From: HRBIN15 sp039630445
GTDB taxonomy: Bacteria > Armatimonadota > Fimbriimonadia > Fimbriimonadales > GBS-DC
Direction: 5' to 3'
Length of the DNA: 42,130 nt
Assembly: GCA_039630445.1 (NCBI GenBank)
Contig: JBCNVA010000059.1
Coordinates: 1-42,130 of the forward strand
In this document: positions 31,115 to 40,056 of the stretch, piece by piece
Numbering within the stretch: the stretch's first letter is position 1
Layout: each line of letters begins with the position of its first letter
Notes under the pieces: model-generated
The model's input: only the letters and a program-made list of their open reading frames with translations
Databases searched by the model: none
Told to the model about the DNA's origin: nothing
Translations under genes and position numbers: made by a program

Positions 31115-31735
31115 ATGATGAATCCGCCCTTAGCCGAGGCGCGCCTGTCGGAGTTGTTCAGCGCCACGCTGGATACCGATGCCGACGGAACCGTCTCGTT
31201 AGAGGAAGTGCTCGCGCGTGCAGGGGATCGAAGCTACGGCATCATGCTGTTGGTGCTGGCGATCCCTTGCTTCATTCCCGTGTTGCCGCCGGGCACTTCG
31301 GGTGTGATCGGCGTACTGATGATTCTGGTCGCGCTGCAGATGCTACTTGGCAGGCGGCAACCCTGGCTGCCAGCGCGCTGGCGACGCAAGCGACTTGCGC
31401 CTGCCACCGTGCAGGCGATCCAAACAAAAGGTGTTGCGCTGCTGCAGCGCATCGAGCGGGTCTCCTATCCGCGCGGGCGATGGCTCACGCGCAACGGGCT
31501 GATGCTGCGTGGCTCGGCGCTGATCATCATCCTGCTGAGTCTGGTGCTCTCCTCACCGATGCCCTTTATGAACACGCTGCCCGCGCTCTCAGTCGCGCTA
31601 ATTGCCGTGGGCTTGATGAACCACGACGGCTACCTGTTGCTCGCAGGGAATCTGCTGGGGCTTGTGGTGCTGGTGATTGTGGGGCTGGGGCTGGGCACTT
31701 TGTTGAGCCTTTGGCGATGGGTTCAAGGGCTGTAA
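31115..31735 (+). CDS. ExoD-family exopolysaccharide synthesis protein
   Basis: 206 residues from the ATG at 31115 (AGGAGG 10 bases upstream). ExoD family features: a short cytoplasmic N-terminus with DTDADGTVSLEEVLARAGD and RSYGIMLLVLAIPCFIPVLPPGTSG, then RNGLMLRGSALIIILLSLVLSSPMPFMNTLP and several membrane segments (regions only). ExoD is needed for normal EPS production in Rhizobium, but its exact role is unknown. It is outside the EPS operon here. Confidence 0.9.
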   Translation: MMNPPLAEARLSELFSATLDTDADGTVSLEEVLARAGDRSYGIMLLVLAIPCFIPVLPPGTSGVIGVLMILVALQMLLGRRQPWLPARWRRKRLAPATVQAIQTKGVALLQRIERVSYPRGRWLTRNGLMLRGSALIIILLSLVLSSPMPFMNTLPALSVALIAVGLMNHDGYLLLAGNLLGLVVLVIVGLGLGTLLSLWRWVQGL

Positions 31736-31786
31736 AGCCTCTCAGCGCCCAAATGCCCCGTGTAAGGGGATCTACTCCTTCAAAAA

Positions 31787-32644
31787 CTACACTTCGATCC
31801 CTCTCTCGCGGAGAAGGGCACGCAACCGTTCCAGCTCCGCTTCTGCCTGCTCGGCGCGCTGCCGTTCCTGTTCAGCTCGCTGCCGCTCTTGTTCCGCCCG
31901 CTGCCGCTCCTGCTCCACCCGCACACGCTCTTGCTCCAGCAACTCCCTCGGCGTGGGCACTAAACTCCCATCCGCCCCATACAACCGCAACCACCGATAC
32001 CGACGACCATTATAAACCCCTTCCCATACCCCCAAATACGCGCCCAACACCTCACTCCACAACCAACCGCGCTCATTCGGCTCTATCCCCTCATAACGCC
32101 CCGCCACCAACCGATAACCCCGCAACTCAACCACATCCTGGTCATACCAAAAATACTCCTGCACCCGCAACACCTCCGCATACAACCGCAAATTCTCCTC
32201 CTTGTCCTTCTTCGCCGTGCGCGGCGAAATCAACTCAATCACCAAATCAGGATACCGTCCCCCCTCCTCCCACGCCGCCCAGTACCGACGCGACTTGGAA
32301 CCATCCACATTCCGCACCACAAAAAAGTCGGAACCTTTGTACGCAGGTCTGCCCGAGTTGAGCGCCTGCGCCTGCTCGGTGCTGTAGTACACAAACATAT
32401 TGCCCCCGCAGAAGTAGTTAGGGGTAGGTCCCAGATGCTGGCGCACGAGGTCGTCGAGCAGGTGGATTTGGACAACGTGCCATTCGCTTTCCAACGGTTC
32501 GCCGTCCTCCTCTAAGAGTTCAAGGTTTTGGAGTTCTTGGAGCAGTTGTTGGATGTCGTGGGCGAGTTCGGGGGGTACCGCGGCGTGGGGTTTAGTACGC
32601 CGGGTACGCGGTTTGGGTTTCGGTTGGGCAACGGTTTGAGCCAT
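31787..32644 (-). CDS. Uma2-family (DUF820) putative restriction endonuclease with coiled-coil tail
   Basis: 285 residues. The PD-(D/E)xK core is seen: IQIHLLDDLV-type start, GSDFFVV, YPDLVIELISPRTAKKDKEENL with the catalytic D/E-x-K pattern and the following YAEVLRVQEYFWYDQ. The C-terminus is a coiled coil of heptad-like ERQRAEQ repeats (three in a row), a common add-on in Uma2 proteins of Cyanobacteria and Armatimonadota. An upstream TATACT at 32652-32657 lies so close to the ATG that a leaderless transcript is possible. Uma2 proteins are often numerous and of unknown role. Confidence 0.92.
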   Translation of the reverse strand: MAQTVAQPKPKPRTRRTKPHAAVPPELAHDIQQLLQELQNLELLEEDGEPLESEWHVVQIHLLDDLVRQHLGPTPNYFCGGNMFVYYSTEQAQALNSGRPAYKGSDFFVVRNVDGSKSRRYWAAWEEGGRYPDLVIELISPRTAKKDKEENLRLYAEVLRVQEYFWYDQDVVELRGYRLVAGRYEGIEPNERGWLWSEVLGAYLGVWEGVYNGRRYRWLRLYGADGSLVPTPRELLEQERVRVEQERQRAEQERQRAEQERQRAEQAEAELERLRALLRERGIEV

Positions 32645-32692
32645 CGCTGATAGTATACCCCTAAATCGAGTGGTTCCGGGCGGTGACTCAGG

Positions 32693-32884
32693 TTATAATT
32701 AACCCGACTTGCCCTCTATCTGAGATTCCTCGCCTTCGGCTCGGAATGACAAGTTCACTGCCGCAAAAAACGCCCTGTCATTCCGAGCGAAGCCTTGTCA
32801 TTCCGAGCGAAGTGTTGTCATTCCGAGCGAAGCGAGGAACCTCGCCTGCTCAAAAATGACAGGTAGCAAGTTGGGTTATAATTA
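32693..32884. repeat. MITE-like element with TGTCATTCCGAGCGAAG repeats
   Basis: Three direct 20-bp units TGTCATTCCGAGCGAAGNNT begin at 32776, 32796 and 32816. An inverted copy (CCTCGCCTTCGGCTCGGAATGACA) lies at 32727-32750, so the RNA can fold back. The ends carry inverted copies of AACCCRACTTGC next to TTATAATT (left 32693-32713, right 32862-32884). The GTCATTCCGAGCGAAG type of repeat is widespread in several phyla. It fills the 260-base gap between the divergent Uma2 and MBL genes. Confidence 0.75.
32877..32882 (+). promoter_or_regulatory. -10 box TATAAT at the end of the repeat element
   Basis: Perfect TATAAT in the right terminal sequence of the repeat, 22 bases before the MBL gene start. 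ATGACA at 32856-32861 could be a weak -35 (15-base spacer). The element may therefore supply the promoter of the downstream genes. Confidence 0.45.
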
Positions 32885-32904
32885 TCCTTACAGGAGGATG
32901 GGCG

Positions 32905-33819
32905 TTGGAGGTTATCGAAGGAGTTCGGCTGATCGACCTGAAATTTCTGGGTTATCCACTGGCGATTGCCTCCTATCTGCTGATAGGCGAGGAGGAAGCG
33001 GCGCTGGTGGAGGTGGGTCCCGCCAGCACGGTGGAGACCTTGCTGGGCGCGGTGGAGCAGGCGGGCGTGCCGTTAAGCGCGGTGCGCCACCTCATCGTGA
33101 CGCATATCCATCTCGACCATGCGGGCGCGCTGGGCGTGCTGATGCAACGGCTGCCTGATGCCATGTGCTATGTGCATCCAGTGGGTGCGCCACACTTAGC
33201 CGACCCATCACGCCTGATTGCCAGTGCGTCGCGCCTGTATGGCGACCTGATGGACACCCTGTGGGGTCCTGTGCTACCCGTGCCTGCCGAGCGCATTCGC
33301 GTTGTGCGGGATGGCGAACGCCTCCAAGTGGCAGGGCGCACCCTTATCGCCCTCGACACGCCCGGACATGCCCGCCACCATCACGCCTATCTGGAGGAGG
33401 CAAGTGGCTTGCTCTTTGCAGGCGATATTGCGGGCGTGCGCATGCCGAACACGACCTATGTGCGTCCGCCCACACCGCCCCCCGAACTCGATATCGAAGC
33501 ATGGCAGGCGAGCCTTGCGAAACTCCGCACGCTGCCTATCCGCCAACTCGCACTGACCCATTTCGGCGTATTCGACGATGTAGCCCGTCACCTTGACGAG
33601 CTGGAGCGTCGACTGCTGGACTGGGGCGCGTTCACGCGGCGATTGGTCGAACAGGGGCTGACCGACGGCGAGATTATTGCGGCGCTGCAGGAGTACGGCA
33701 ACGCCGAGATGCAGGCACAAGGTGTGGAGCCGTCCAGCTACGACTTGGGGGCGGGCTATCAACTCATCGCGATGGGTTATGCCCGCTACTGGCGCAAAAA
33801 ATTAGGAGTGTCGTCATGA
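32905..33819 (+). CDS. MBL-fold metallo-hydrolase
   Basis: 304 residues starting at a TTG. The choice is set by AGGAGG at 32892-32897 with seven bases of spacing; the nearby ATG at 32898 is in another frame. The metal site motif THIHLDHAGAL, ALDTPGHARHHHAYL and the LLFAGDIAG Asp are all visible, so this is an active-looking metallo-beta-lactamase fold hydrolase with a helical C-terminal part (glyoxalase II or quorum-lactonase-like overall). Substrate unknown. Its stop overlaps the start of the ABC ATPase gene (ATGA at 33816-33819), so the pair is translationally coupled. Confidence 0.92.
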   Translation: MEVIEGVRLIDLKFLGYPLAIASYLLIGEEEAALVEVGPASTVETLLGAVEQAGVPLSAVRHLIVTHIHLDHAGALGVLMQRLPDAMCYVHPVGAPHLADPSRLIASASRLYGDLMDTLWGPVLPVPAERIRVVRDGERLQVAGRTLIALDTPGHARHHHAYLEEASGLLFAGDIAGVRMPNTTYVRPPTPPPELDIEAWQASLAKLRTLPIRQLALTHFGVFDDVARHLDELERRLLDWGAFTRRLVEQGLTDGEIIAALQEYGNAEMQAQGVEPSSYDLGAGYQLIAMGYARYWRKKLGVSS

Positions 33820-34973
33820 GTGCGTTTGCCGTGCGGTTTGAAAATGTCACCAAACGGTTCGGCAACACGGTCGCACTGAATCGGTTGAACTTGGAGGTGC
33901 AGCCGGGCGAGTTCATGGTGCTGGTGGGTCCGTCGGGCTGCGGTAAGACGACCGCGCTGCGCCTGCTGGCAGGGCTGGAGGAGCCGACCGAGGGCAGGCT
34001 TTATATTGGCGACCGCTGCGTGAACGAGGTCTCACCACGCGACCGCGATGTGGCGATGGTGTTTCAGAACTACGCGCTCTACCCCCACATGCGCGTGTAC
34101 GACAACATCGCCTTCGGGTTGCGCTTGCGTGAGTTGAAAGGCTTCTGGTGGCAGCTGCTACATTATCGGGAGGCACGCCAGCTTCGCCAGCAAATCGACC
34201 AGCGCGTGCGCCACGCGGCGCAACTGCTGGGCATCGAGAATCTGCTCCGTCGCCTGCCGGGTGAGCTGTCGGGCGGGCAGCGTCAGCGTGTGGCGCTTGC
34301 CCGCGCAATCGTGCGTCAGCCGAAGGTGTTCCTGATGGACGAGCCGCTTTCGAATCTGGACGCGCAGCTGCGCGACCAGACCCGCGCCGAACTCAAAAAG
34401 CTGCAGGAACGGCTGGGCGTTACCACGCTCTATGTGACGCACGATCAGAAAGAGGCGATGACACTCGGCTCGCGCATCGCTATCCTGAAAGATGGTATCC
34501 TGCAGCAGGTGGGCACGCCTGAAGAGGTCTACTATCACCCGCAGAATGTGTTTGTGGCGACCTTTATCGGCACGCCCCCGATGAATCTGCTGGAGGTAGA
34601 GGTAGTAGAGGAGAACGGCATGCCTATGCTGAGGCTTGGCGCCTTCCACCTGCACCTGCTGCAGGCGCAGCAGCAAATGCTGAAGACGCGAATCGGGCAA
34701 ACGGTGCTGCTGGGCATCCGCCCGCAAGATATCTACACGACATCCACCGCACCGCCTGATGCGATCCTCTCGGAGCCGCTTTCAGGGCTGGTGGATGTGG
34801 TGGAGCCGCAGGGTGATCGCAACGACCTGCATGTGCTGATCGATGGGAAGCGCGTGATCGCCCAGCTCAGTGCGCGGGTAAAAGCCCAAGAGGGCGAGCG
34901 GCTCGACCTGCGCCTCCACTTAGAGCATTTGCATCTGTTTGACCCCACGACGGGGATGCGCGTTCAGGAATAA
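33816..34973 (+). CDS. MalK/UgpC-type sugar ABC transporter ATPase
   Basis: 385 residues. All ATPase motifs are intact: Walker A GPSGCGKTTALRLLAG, Q-loop VFQNYALYPHM, signature LSGGQRQRVALARAI, Walker B LMDEPLSNLD, and switch YVTHDQKEAMTLG. The C-terminal 140 residues form the MalK-type regulatory/OB domain (GIRPQDIYTTSTAPP). A 20-residue basic insertion (LKGFWWQLLHYREARQLRQQ) separates the Q-loop and signature. MalK-type subunits often serve several importers; the permeases and binding protein are not in the window. Coupled by ATGA to the MBL hydrolase. Confidence 0.94.
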   Translation: MSAFAVRFENVTKRFGNTVALNRLNLEVQPGEFMVLVGPSGCGKTTALRLLAGLEEPTEGRLYIGDRCVNEVSPRDRDVAMVFQNYALYPHMRVYDNIAFGLRLRELKGFWWQLLHYREARQLRQQIDQRVRHAAQLLGIENLLRRLPGELSGGQRQRVALARAIVRQPKVFLMDEPLSNLDAQLRDQTRAELKKLQERLGVTTLYVTHDQKEAMTLGSRIAILKDGILQQVGTPEEVYYHPQNVFVATFIGTPPMNLLEVEVVEENGMPMLRLGAFHLHLLQAQQQMLKTRIGQTVLLGIRPQDIYTTSTAPPDAILSEPLSGLVDVVEPQGDRNDLHVLIDGKRVIAQLSARVKAQEGERLDLRLHLEHLHLFDPTTGMRVQE

Positions 34974-34977
34974 GACG

Positions 34978-36276
34978 CTATGGATTATTCCCCGCACCGA
35001 GAATCTGGAGCTGGGTGGAGAGCGTATAGCGCTGCCCGTCCAGTTCGAACACCAGCTCGGCAAAGCAGGCAGACCAGCCCTCTTTGGGCTTGGGCAGGAT
35101 GCCGCGCCAGCGGTCGCGTGTGCGCTCCATCGGACGCGATTGCCACTTCGCGTCGCGGAAGTCATGCACGGGCGTGCTGGCAACCCAGAGGTGGGCTTCT
35201 TTCGCGGCGGGCGTGCTTTTGACGGTTAGTTCCAGCCCCTGTTCCGTCGGGCGGAACTGCCACTCCATTGTGGGCAGGCGACGCCCCTGTGCCAGCAGGC
35301 GGATGAACGCCACCATCGTGTTATACACGCGCTGGCGGTCCTCCAGCCCGTGCCCGCTGTTGGGCACATACAGCACCCATTTCGGCGTGGGTAGCCCGTC
35401 CCAGTAGAGATTCAGCGCGTCGAGCGCCCAGTAGCGGTCATTCGTGCCGTTGATGATGAGCTTGGGCATCGTGTAGCGGTCGCGATAGCTGTAGGGATCC
35501 TCCAGCTCCACCAGTTTACGCCCTTCAGGGGTGTTCAGCTTCTCAAGCATGCCTGCCCGTGTGTAGTCGGCGATTTGCTCGCTGGGCACACCGCGATAGA
35601 ACGCCAGATGGTGCGGCACTTGAGCAGGCAGGTTCAGCACATCGATGACCATCGGGGCGATGCCCGCCACGCGCTTGTCGCGGCTCGCGCCCACCAGCCA
35701 CGCCGTCCAACCGCGCTTGGACGCGCCTGTAATCAAAAACTTCTGAGGCACAGGCTTGCCCACCTCCTTCAGGAACGCCTGCACCGCGTCCATGCACTTC
35801 AGCACCGCCTTCGCCATCGGGAAATGGAGTGGCCAGGTGGGATCGCCCGTCTCAAGGAACTTCTGCCAGGTGTAGACAATCAGCGCATCCTCAGTCAGCC
35901 CGCCATAGAGTGGCTGCTTCGGGATGCCGTACAGAATGACGAAGGGCGCGCCGCTCTGCTGCGCGATGAGCATGCCGAGCGTCTCGTTGCCTGCACTGGG
36001 GTTACCACCTGTGTTGAGCAGCGTGACGAAACGGGGAAAGCGCGGCTTGTCGGGATAAAAAATCTGCACAAAGTGATCCCACTCGATGCCCTGCCAGGTC
36101 TGGGAAATCATGAACAGGGTGTAGAGCGTGCCGCCTTCTACGCGCTTCTCGTCGCGCTTCTCCCAGCGATAAGCGGGTTCGGCGCGCTTAAAGTAGTTAT
36201 CCAGCGGCTTCTGAGCGGGCGCCAGCGCCAGAAGCGTCAGTGCAATGGCTATCCATGCGGTTAGTCGCGTTTTCAT
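34978..36276 (-). CDS. PhoPQ-activated pathogenicity-related (PqaA-like) alpha/beta hydrolase
   Basis: 432 residues with signal peptide (MKTRLTAWIAIALTLLALAPAQ). Features of the PqaA family: the early DNYFKRAEPAYRWEKRD segment, the nucleophile elbow GASKRGWTAWL near residue 190, VAGIAPMVIDVLN, MPKLIINGTNDRYWALDAL and the late NSGHGLEDRQR with the likely catalytic His. An alpha/beta hydrolase with an Ig-like C-terminal domain, probably periplasmic. The natural substrate is unknown for the family. Convergent with the MalK-like gene, with four bases between stops. Confidence 0.9.
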   Translation of the reverse strand: MKTRLTAWIAIALTLLALAPAQKPLDNYFKRAEPAYRWEKRDEKRVEGGTLYTLFMISQTWQGIEWDHFVQIFYPDKPRFPRFVTLLNTGGNPSAGNETLGMLIAQQSGAPFVILYGIPKQPLYGGLTEDALIVYTWQKFLETGDPTWPLHFPMAKAVLKCMDAVQAFLKEVGKPVPQKFLITGASKRGWTAWLVGASRDKRVAGIAPMVIDVLNLPAQVPHHLAFYRGVPSEQIADYTRAGMLEKLNTPEGRKLVELEDPYSYRDRYTMPKLIINGTNDRYWALDALNLYWDGLPTPKWVLYVPNSGHGLEDRQRVYNTMVAFIRLLAQGRRLPTMEWQFRPTEQGLELTVKSTPAAKEAHLWVASTPVHDFRDAKWQSRPMERTRDRWRGILPKPKEGWSACFAELVFELDGQRYTLSTQLQILGAGNNP

Positions 36277-36307
36277 AGGGTTCTTCCTCCTGTCGAGCAG
36301 GGTCTGA

Positions 36308-37063
36308 CTAAATCACCTTGCCCATCCGTCTCATCGCCTCGAAGCAGAGGCGGATGGTCTCCAGTGGTGGATGGGCGTAGGTCTCCTGTTCCACGATGTA
36401 CCATTCGGTGCCGCCGACGGTCTCGCACGCCTCAAAGAAGTCGTGCCAGTTGACCTCACCCTCGCCGATAATCGCGCTGGGGTTCACGCGGGAGTATTCC
36501 TTTACATGCACGGTGACGGCGCGTCCGGGATATTGGCGCACGAAGGGCGCAGCATGCGCCCCACCATGCAGCGCATTTCCCGTGTCGATCTGCATGATAA
36601 CATCGGGCGCGGCATGGCGGAAAAAGGTGTCCCACGGCAGCTCGCCCTCCAGCGGCTGGAACTCGAGCCAGTGGTTGTGATAGCCTGTGCGCAAGCCGTA
36701 GGGTTTGAGCCGTTCGGCAATCTCGTTGAAAAGCTGGGCGGTTTCGATCCACTTCTGGCGCGTGGCGCGGTACTCCTCTGGCAGCCCCGGCACAATCAGG
36801 TAGGGACAGCCAAGTGTCTGGTGGAACTCCACCGTGCGTTCGAAGTTATCACCCAGCAGCTGGTCGATGCCGATATGCGTACCGCAACAGACCAGCCCGT
36901 TATCATCCAGCATCTGGCGCAGCGTCTTTGCGTCATAGCCATAGTAGCCAGCGAACTCGACGCCTGCGTAGCCGATCTGAGCAACCGCTTTAAGTGTGCC
37001 CGGCAAATCACGCTGACAATCGTCCCTTACCGAATAGAGCTGCACACCCACTTTGATGCTCAT
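36308..37063 (-). CDS. sugar phosphate isomerase/epimerase (xylose-isomerase-like TIM barrel)
   Basis: 251 residues, an AP-endonuclease-2-like TIM barrel. Seen: SIKVGVQLYSVRDDCQRDLP at the start, IGYAGVEFAGYYG, GLVCCGTHIGIDQL, GYHNHWLEFQ, DVIMQIDTGNALHGGA and VHVKEYSRVNPSAIIGEGEV, with the Glu, Asp and His metal ligands expected of the family. Probable role: isomerisation of a sugar or inositol derivative. It lies just before the PqaA-like gene on the same strand (31 bases), so joint action on a carbohydrate is possible. Confidence 0.9.
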   Translation of the reverse strand: MSIKVGVQLYSVRDDCQRDLPGTLKAVAQIGYAGVEFAGYYGYDAKTLRQMLDDNGLVCCGTHIGIDQLLGDNFERTVEFHQTLGCPYLIVPGLPEEYRATRQKWIETAQLFNEIAERLKPYGLRTGYHNHWLEFQPLEGELPWDTFFRHAAPDVIMQIDTGNALHGGAHAAPFVRQYPGRAVTVHVKEYSRVNPSAIIGEGEVNWHDFFEACETVGGTEWYIVEQETYAHPPLETIRLCFEAMRRMGKVI

Positions 37064-37106
37064 AGGGCATTTTTCCTCCTTTGTTTGGTTTCAGATGATT
37101 TTTGCC

Positions 37107-38246
37107 TTATGGGCGTTGGTCGAGGGGTATGAAGGGCAGGTCGTGCGGGCCGGTGTAGTCGCTGCGCGGGCGGATGAGACGGTTGTCGTCATGCTGCTCA
37201 ATCACATGCGCCGTCCAGCCAACGATTCGCGCTGCCGCGAAGATGGGTGTATAGAGGGGGATGGGAATGCCCATTAGGTAATAGACTACCGCAGCGGGGA
37301 AGTCCACATTCGGGTGCAGGTTCTTTTCACGCAGCATCACGCGCTCCATCGTCTCCTGAATCTGGAACAGATCCATCCGTCCTGCCTTTTCGGCGAGTTG
37401 ACGCACATACTCTTTGAGAATGACTGCACGGATGTCGCCTGTTTTGTATTCGCGGTGCCCGAAGCCCATGATGCGCTCCTTTTTGGCGAGCTTGTCCATC
37501 ACCCAGGCTTCGGCACGGTCGGGCGAGCCGATTTCGAGAATGCTCTCCATCGCTGCTTCATTTGCACCGCCGTGCAGTGGTCCGCGCAATGCGCCGATTG
37601 CCCCTACCACTGCCGAATACATATCTGCCAGCGTGGAGGCAATCACATGCGCGGTGAAGGTCGAAGCGTTGTAGCCATGCTCAGCATACAGAATGAAGGT
37701 CAGGTTCATCACATGGGCATGCAGCGGATCGGGATCGCGCCCGAACAGCATGTAAAGGAAGTTGCTCGCGTGGGGCAGGTCGGGGTTTGGCGGGACAGGT
37801 TCTTGACCCTGCAAGATGCGGTAGCCGTTGGCGACGAGGGTAGGCATGCAGGCGGTCAGTCGAATCGCTTTCTGCAGGTTCGCCTCATGAGTGTGCGTGT
37901 CCGCCTGTGGGTCTATGGAGCCAAGCGTTGCCACGCCCACCTGCAGCGCTGCCATGATATGCGCACCCTGTGGCATCGCCCGTAGCACCCGATAGACCTC
38001 AGGGGGCAGCTCGCGCTGCGCCTTCAACTGCGCCTCAAACTCCGATAGCTCCCGACGGTTGGGCAGCTTGCCCAGCAGAATGAGATAGGCGACCTCTTCA
38101 AAGGAGCAGTTGGCTGCCAGATCGCGAATGTCGTACCCGCGATAGATGAGGCGGTTCTCCGCCGCAATAATATCCGAAATCTGGCTGATGCCTGCCGTCA
38201 CGCCCTCCAGACCCGGTCGGTATGGAACGATGTCCTTCTCGCTCAT
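37107..38246 (-). CDS. gltA: citrate synthase
   Basis: 379 residues, the short form common in Gram-positive and archaeal-type citrate synthases. It condenses oxaloacetate and acetyl-CoA in the TCA cycle. The three catalytic residues sit in typical context: His in LYAEHGYNASTF, His in MGFGHREYKTGD, and Asp in NVDFPAAVVYY. GPLHGGANEAAM and RPRSDYTGP are also family segments. A methylcitrate synthase activity cannot be excluded. GGAGG precedes the ATG. A possible promoter (TTGACC at 38319-38324 and TACACT at 38294-38299, 19-base spacer) lies upstream. Confidence 0.95.
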   Translation of the reverse strand: MSEKDIVPYRPGLEGVTAGISQISDIIAAENRLIYRGYDIRDLAANCSFEEVAYLILLGKLPNRRELSEFEAQLKAQRELPPEVYRVLRAMPQGAHIMAALQVGVATLGSIDPQADTHTHEANLQKAIRLTACMPTLVANGYRILQGQEPVPPNPDLPHASNFLYMLFGRDPDPLHAHVMNLTFILYAEHGYNASTFTAHVIASTLADMYSAVVGAIGALRGPLHGGANEAAMESILEIGSPDRAEAWVMDKLAKKERIMGFGHREYKTGDIRAVILKEYVRQLAEKAGRMDLFQIQETMERVMLREKNLHPNVDFPAAVVYYLMGIPIPLYTPIFAAARIVGWTAHVIEQHDDNRLIRPRSDYTGPHDLPFIPLDQRP

Positions 38247-38320
38247 GGTTGCCTCCCTTATGTTTGGGCATCCCCGCCCTGCTGCGCCTTTAGAGTGTAC
38301 CTGATTAATTCACGCACAGG

Positions 38321-39994
38321 TCAACAGCCCACGCCAAACTGGAACAGCACTGTCAGCAGGTCGCTGTCGTCCACAGCGCCGTCCAGATTCACATCCTCTG
38401 GCATAAAGATCCTCTGGCTGCCGAAGGCGAACAGCACGGCGAGCAGGTCGCTGTCGTCGACGCAGCCGTCACGGTTCACATCGCCCTGTAGAGGGGGTGC
38501 ATCGGTGTTGAGCGCATAGTGGATTTGGATGCCGACCAGATGCCATGGATTAAGCAATGCCCGCCACTGGAACGCACCCGTGACATCACCCTCCAGCGGC
38601 AGCGTGCCGTCCATTAGGGTCGTGGGCGATACATCGAGGAGCCGATTGAGCGTCTGGGGATAGGGCGTGACTTCCCAGTGAGTGAACGGAACCAGCGGCG
38701 TGAGATAGGCATAATGATTGCCTGCGCCCAGGATCCAGATACGCCCCTCGCGCCACTCCGCACGATTGGTGGCCGCACTGCCCACATCCATATCGAAATA
38801 ATGGAACAGGTGGAGTGTGGCAGGACTACCGCGTAGGTTATAAGCGAAGAGAGTGCATTCCAGTGTGCTTCCTGTAGGGATGCGCTCACGCAGTTCATAG
38901 GCGAAAAGCAGCCATAAGCCATCGGGTTCCTGATAAACAAGAAATGCCTGATTCGGCTCACTCTGAGCGACCAGGTTGAGCACGGAAGGTGCGTATTCGC
39001 GCGTATGGATGCCCTCCAAACGATACCACCAGCCCAATTGGAAGAAGTGATCGGTGCTGCCATAGAGCCAGTCCGCATTGTTGGTGGCGTTGCGGTCGCG
39101 CGCTCCCCTCAGATTACGCAAGCGGAAGATGGTGTTCCCGTCCTGCAAGGTCATTTCGTTGGGCAGCTCCGCACTGAGGCGCAACCGATAGTAGCCACCC
39201 CACACGCCGAAGGTACGCACCTCAATAAAATAAGTCCCTACAGGTCCCAGAGGAATATACACTTCGGACGCTAGCCCGTTGAGCGTATCCCACGAGGAAT
39301 CGTCGTTCTCATATACGGTCCCATCAGGCGCCGTCACGCGCAAAATAGTGTCTATATAGGTCTCAGTGCGGATGCGCAGTCCTGTGATAGGTGACGCACT
39401 CTTGAAACTGTATACATCCACATCGCCGCCGCCATAGGTGCTAAAACCCACTTCCGAGACCAGCTCGCCACCGGTAAAAAACCCCAGACGGATAGCACTG
39501 CTGACATCACTATTTGGCTCCGTCGCATCATAATCGGGCGCCTGATTGCCCGGAAAGAGGCGCAGCGCGTAACGACAGACACCCTGTGGAAGAAAATAGC
39601 GCACCTCCGCAATATAATCTCCCACGCTCAGGTTAAGGGTCAAGCCTGACGCCATTCGGTTGGGAATATCAGGGTTGCCCTCGTTGTCGTTGCTCGCTAT
39701 CGGAACACCCGCGCTGTTGTACAGGGTCAACACGGTGTCCCGATTCGTGTCAACCCGAATGGAGTAGACACCAGCAATATTGACGCGGAACCGGTAGTAA
39801 TCACGGTCATTTGCGGGCGAGATTGTAGCGGGCACGATGACTACCCCCTGAGAGGGGGTCAAGCTGGTTGTAATCACCTGTGGTGCATCGAGCGCGTTGT
39901 TTGGTTCTTGCTCCTGCACGCGCACCATCTGAACCTGAGCCTCTCCTATCAACCAGGCGCATAATGCGCCTGCCAGAATCGAAACACAGCGCAT
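38321..39994 (-). CDS. secreted PPC-domain protein with dockerin-like tail
   Basis: 557 residues with a signal peptide ending near AQVQ. Two bacterial pre-peptidase C-terminal (PPC) domains are visible: QEQEPNNALDAPQVI to about residue 130, and ATEPNSDVSSAIRLG to about residue 265. A middle domain of about 200 residues (FRLRNLRGARDRNATNNADW onward) is unassigned. The C-terminus has two dockerin-like loops, GDVNRDGCVDDSDLLAVLF and EDVNLDGAVDDSDLLTVLF, ending in FGVGC. The tail is nearly the same as in the WD40 protein at 14944. No protease domain is present, so it is probably a binding or surface protein. Confidence 0.88.
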   Translation of the reverse strand: MRCVSILAGALCAWLIGEAQVQMVRVQEQEPNNALDAPQVITTSLTPSQGVVIVPATISPANDRDYYRFRVNIAGVYSIRVDTNRDTVLTLYNSAGVPIASNDNEGNPDIPNRMASGLTLNLSVGDYIAEVRYFLPQGVCRYALRLFPGNQAPDYDATEPNSDVSSAIRLGFFTGGELVSEVGFSTYGGGDVDVYSFKSASPITGLRIRTETYIDTILRVTAPDGTVYENDDSSWDTLNGLASEVYIPLGPVGTYFIEVRTFGVWGGYYRLRLSAELPNEMTLQDGNTIFRLRNLRGARDRNATNNADWLYGSTDHFFQLGWWYRLEGIHTREYAPSVLNLVAQSEPNQAFLVYQEPDGLWLLFAYELRERIPTGSTLECTLFAYNLRGSPATLHLFHYFDMDVGSAATNRAEWREGRIWILGAGNHYAYLTPLVPFTHWEVTPYPQTLNRLLDVSPTTLMDGTLPLEGDVTGAFQWRALLNPWHLVGIQIHYALNTDAPPLQGDVNRDGCVDDSDLLAVLFAFGSQRIFMPEDVNLDGAVDDSDLLTVLFQFGVGC

Positions 39995-40024
39995 GGTTGC
40001 ATCTCCTTTCGCCCCAGTGGGGAG

Positions 40025-40030
40025 ATTATA
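40025..40030 (-). promoter_or_regulatory. -10 box TATAAT of the PPC gene
   Basis: Perfect TATAAT on the minus strand, 30 bases before the ATG, which is preceded by GGAGATG. The 62-base gap to the divergent phosphohexomutase gene also contains two small CCCCA/TGGGG inverted repeats. No good -35 is present. Confidence 0.45.
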
Positions 40031-40056
40031 CCGTATGGGGTATCCTAATCCCCACT

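Noticed and set aside
31787..32644. Mobile homing-endonuclease element around the Uma2 gene
   Set aside because: Uma2 proteins are usually ordinary chromosomal genes; no intein, intron or insertion ends are visible around it.
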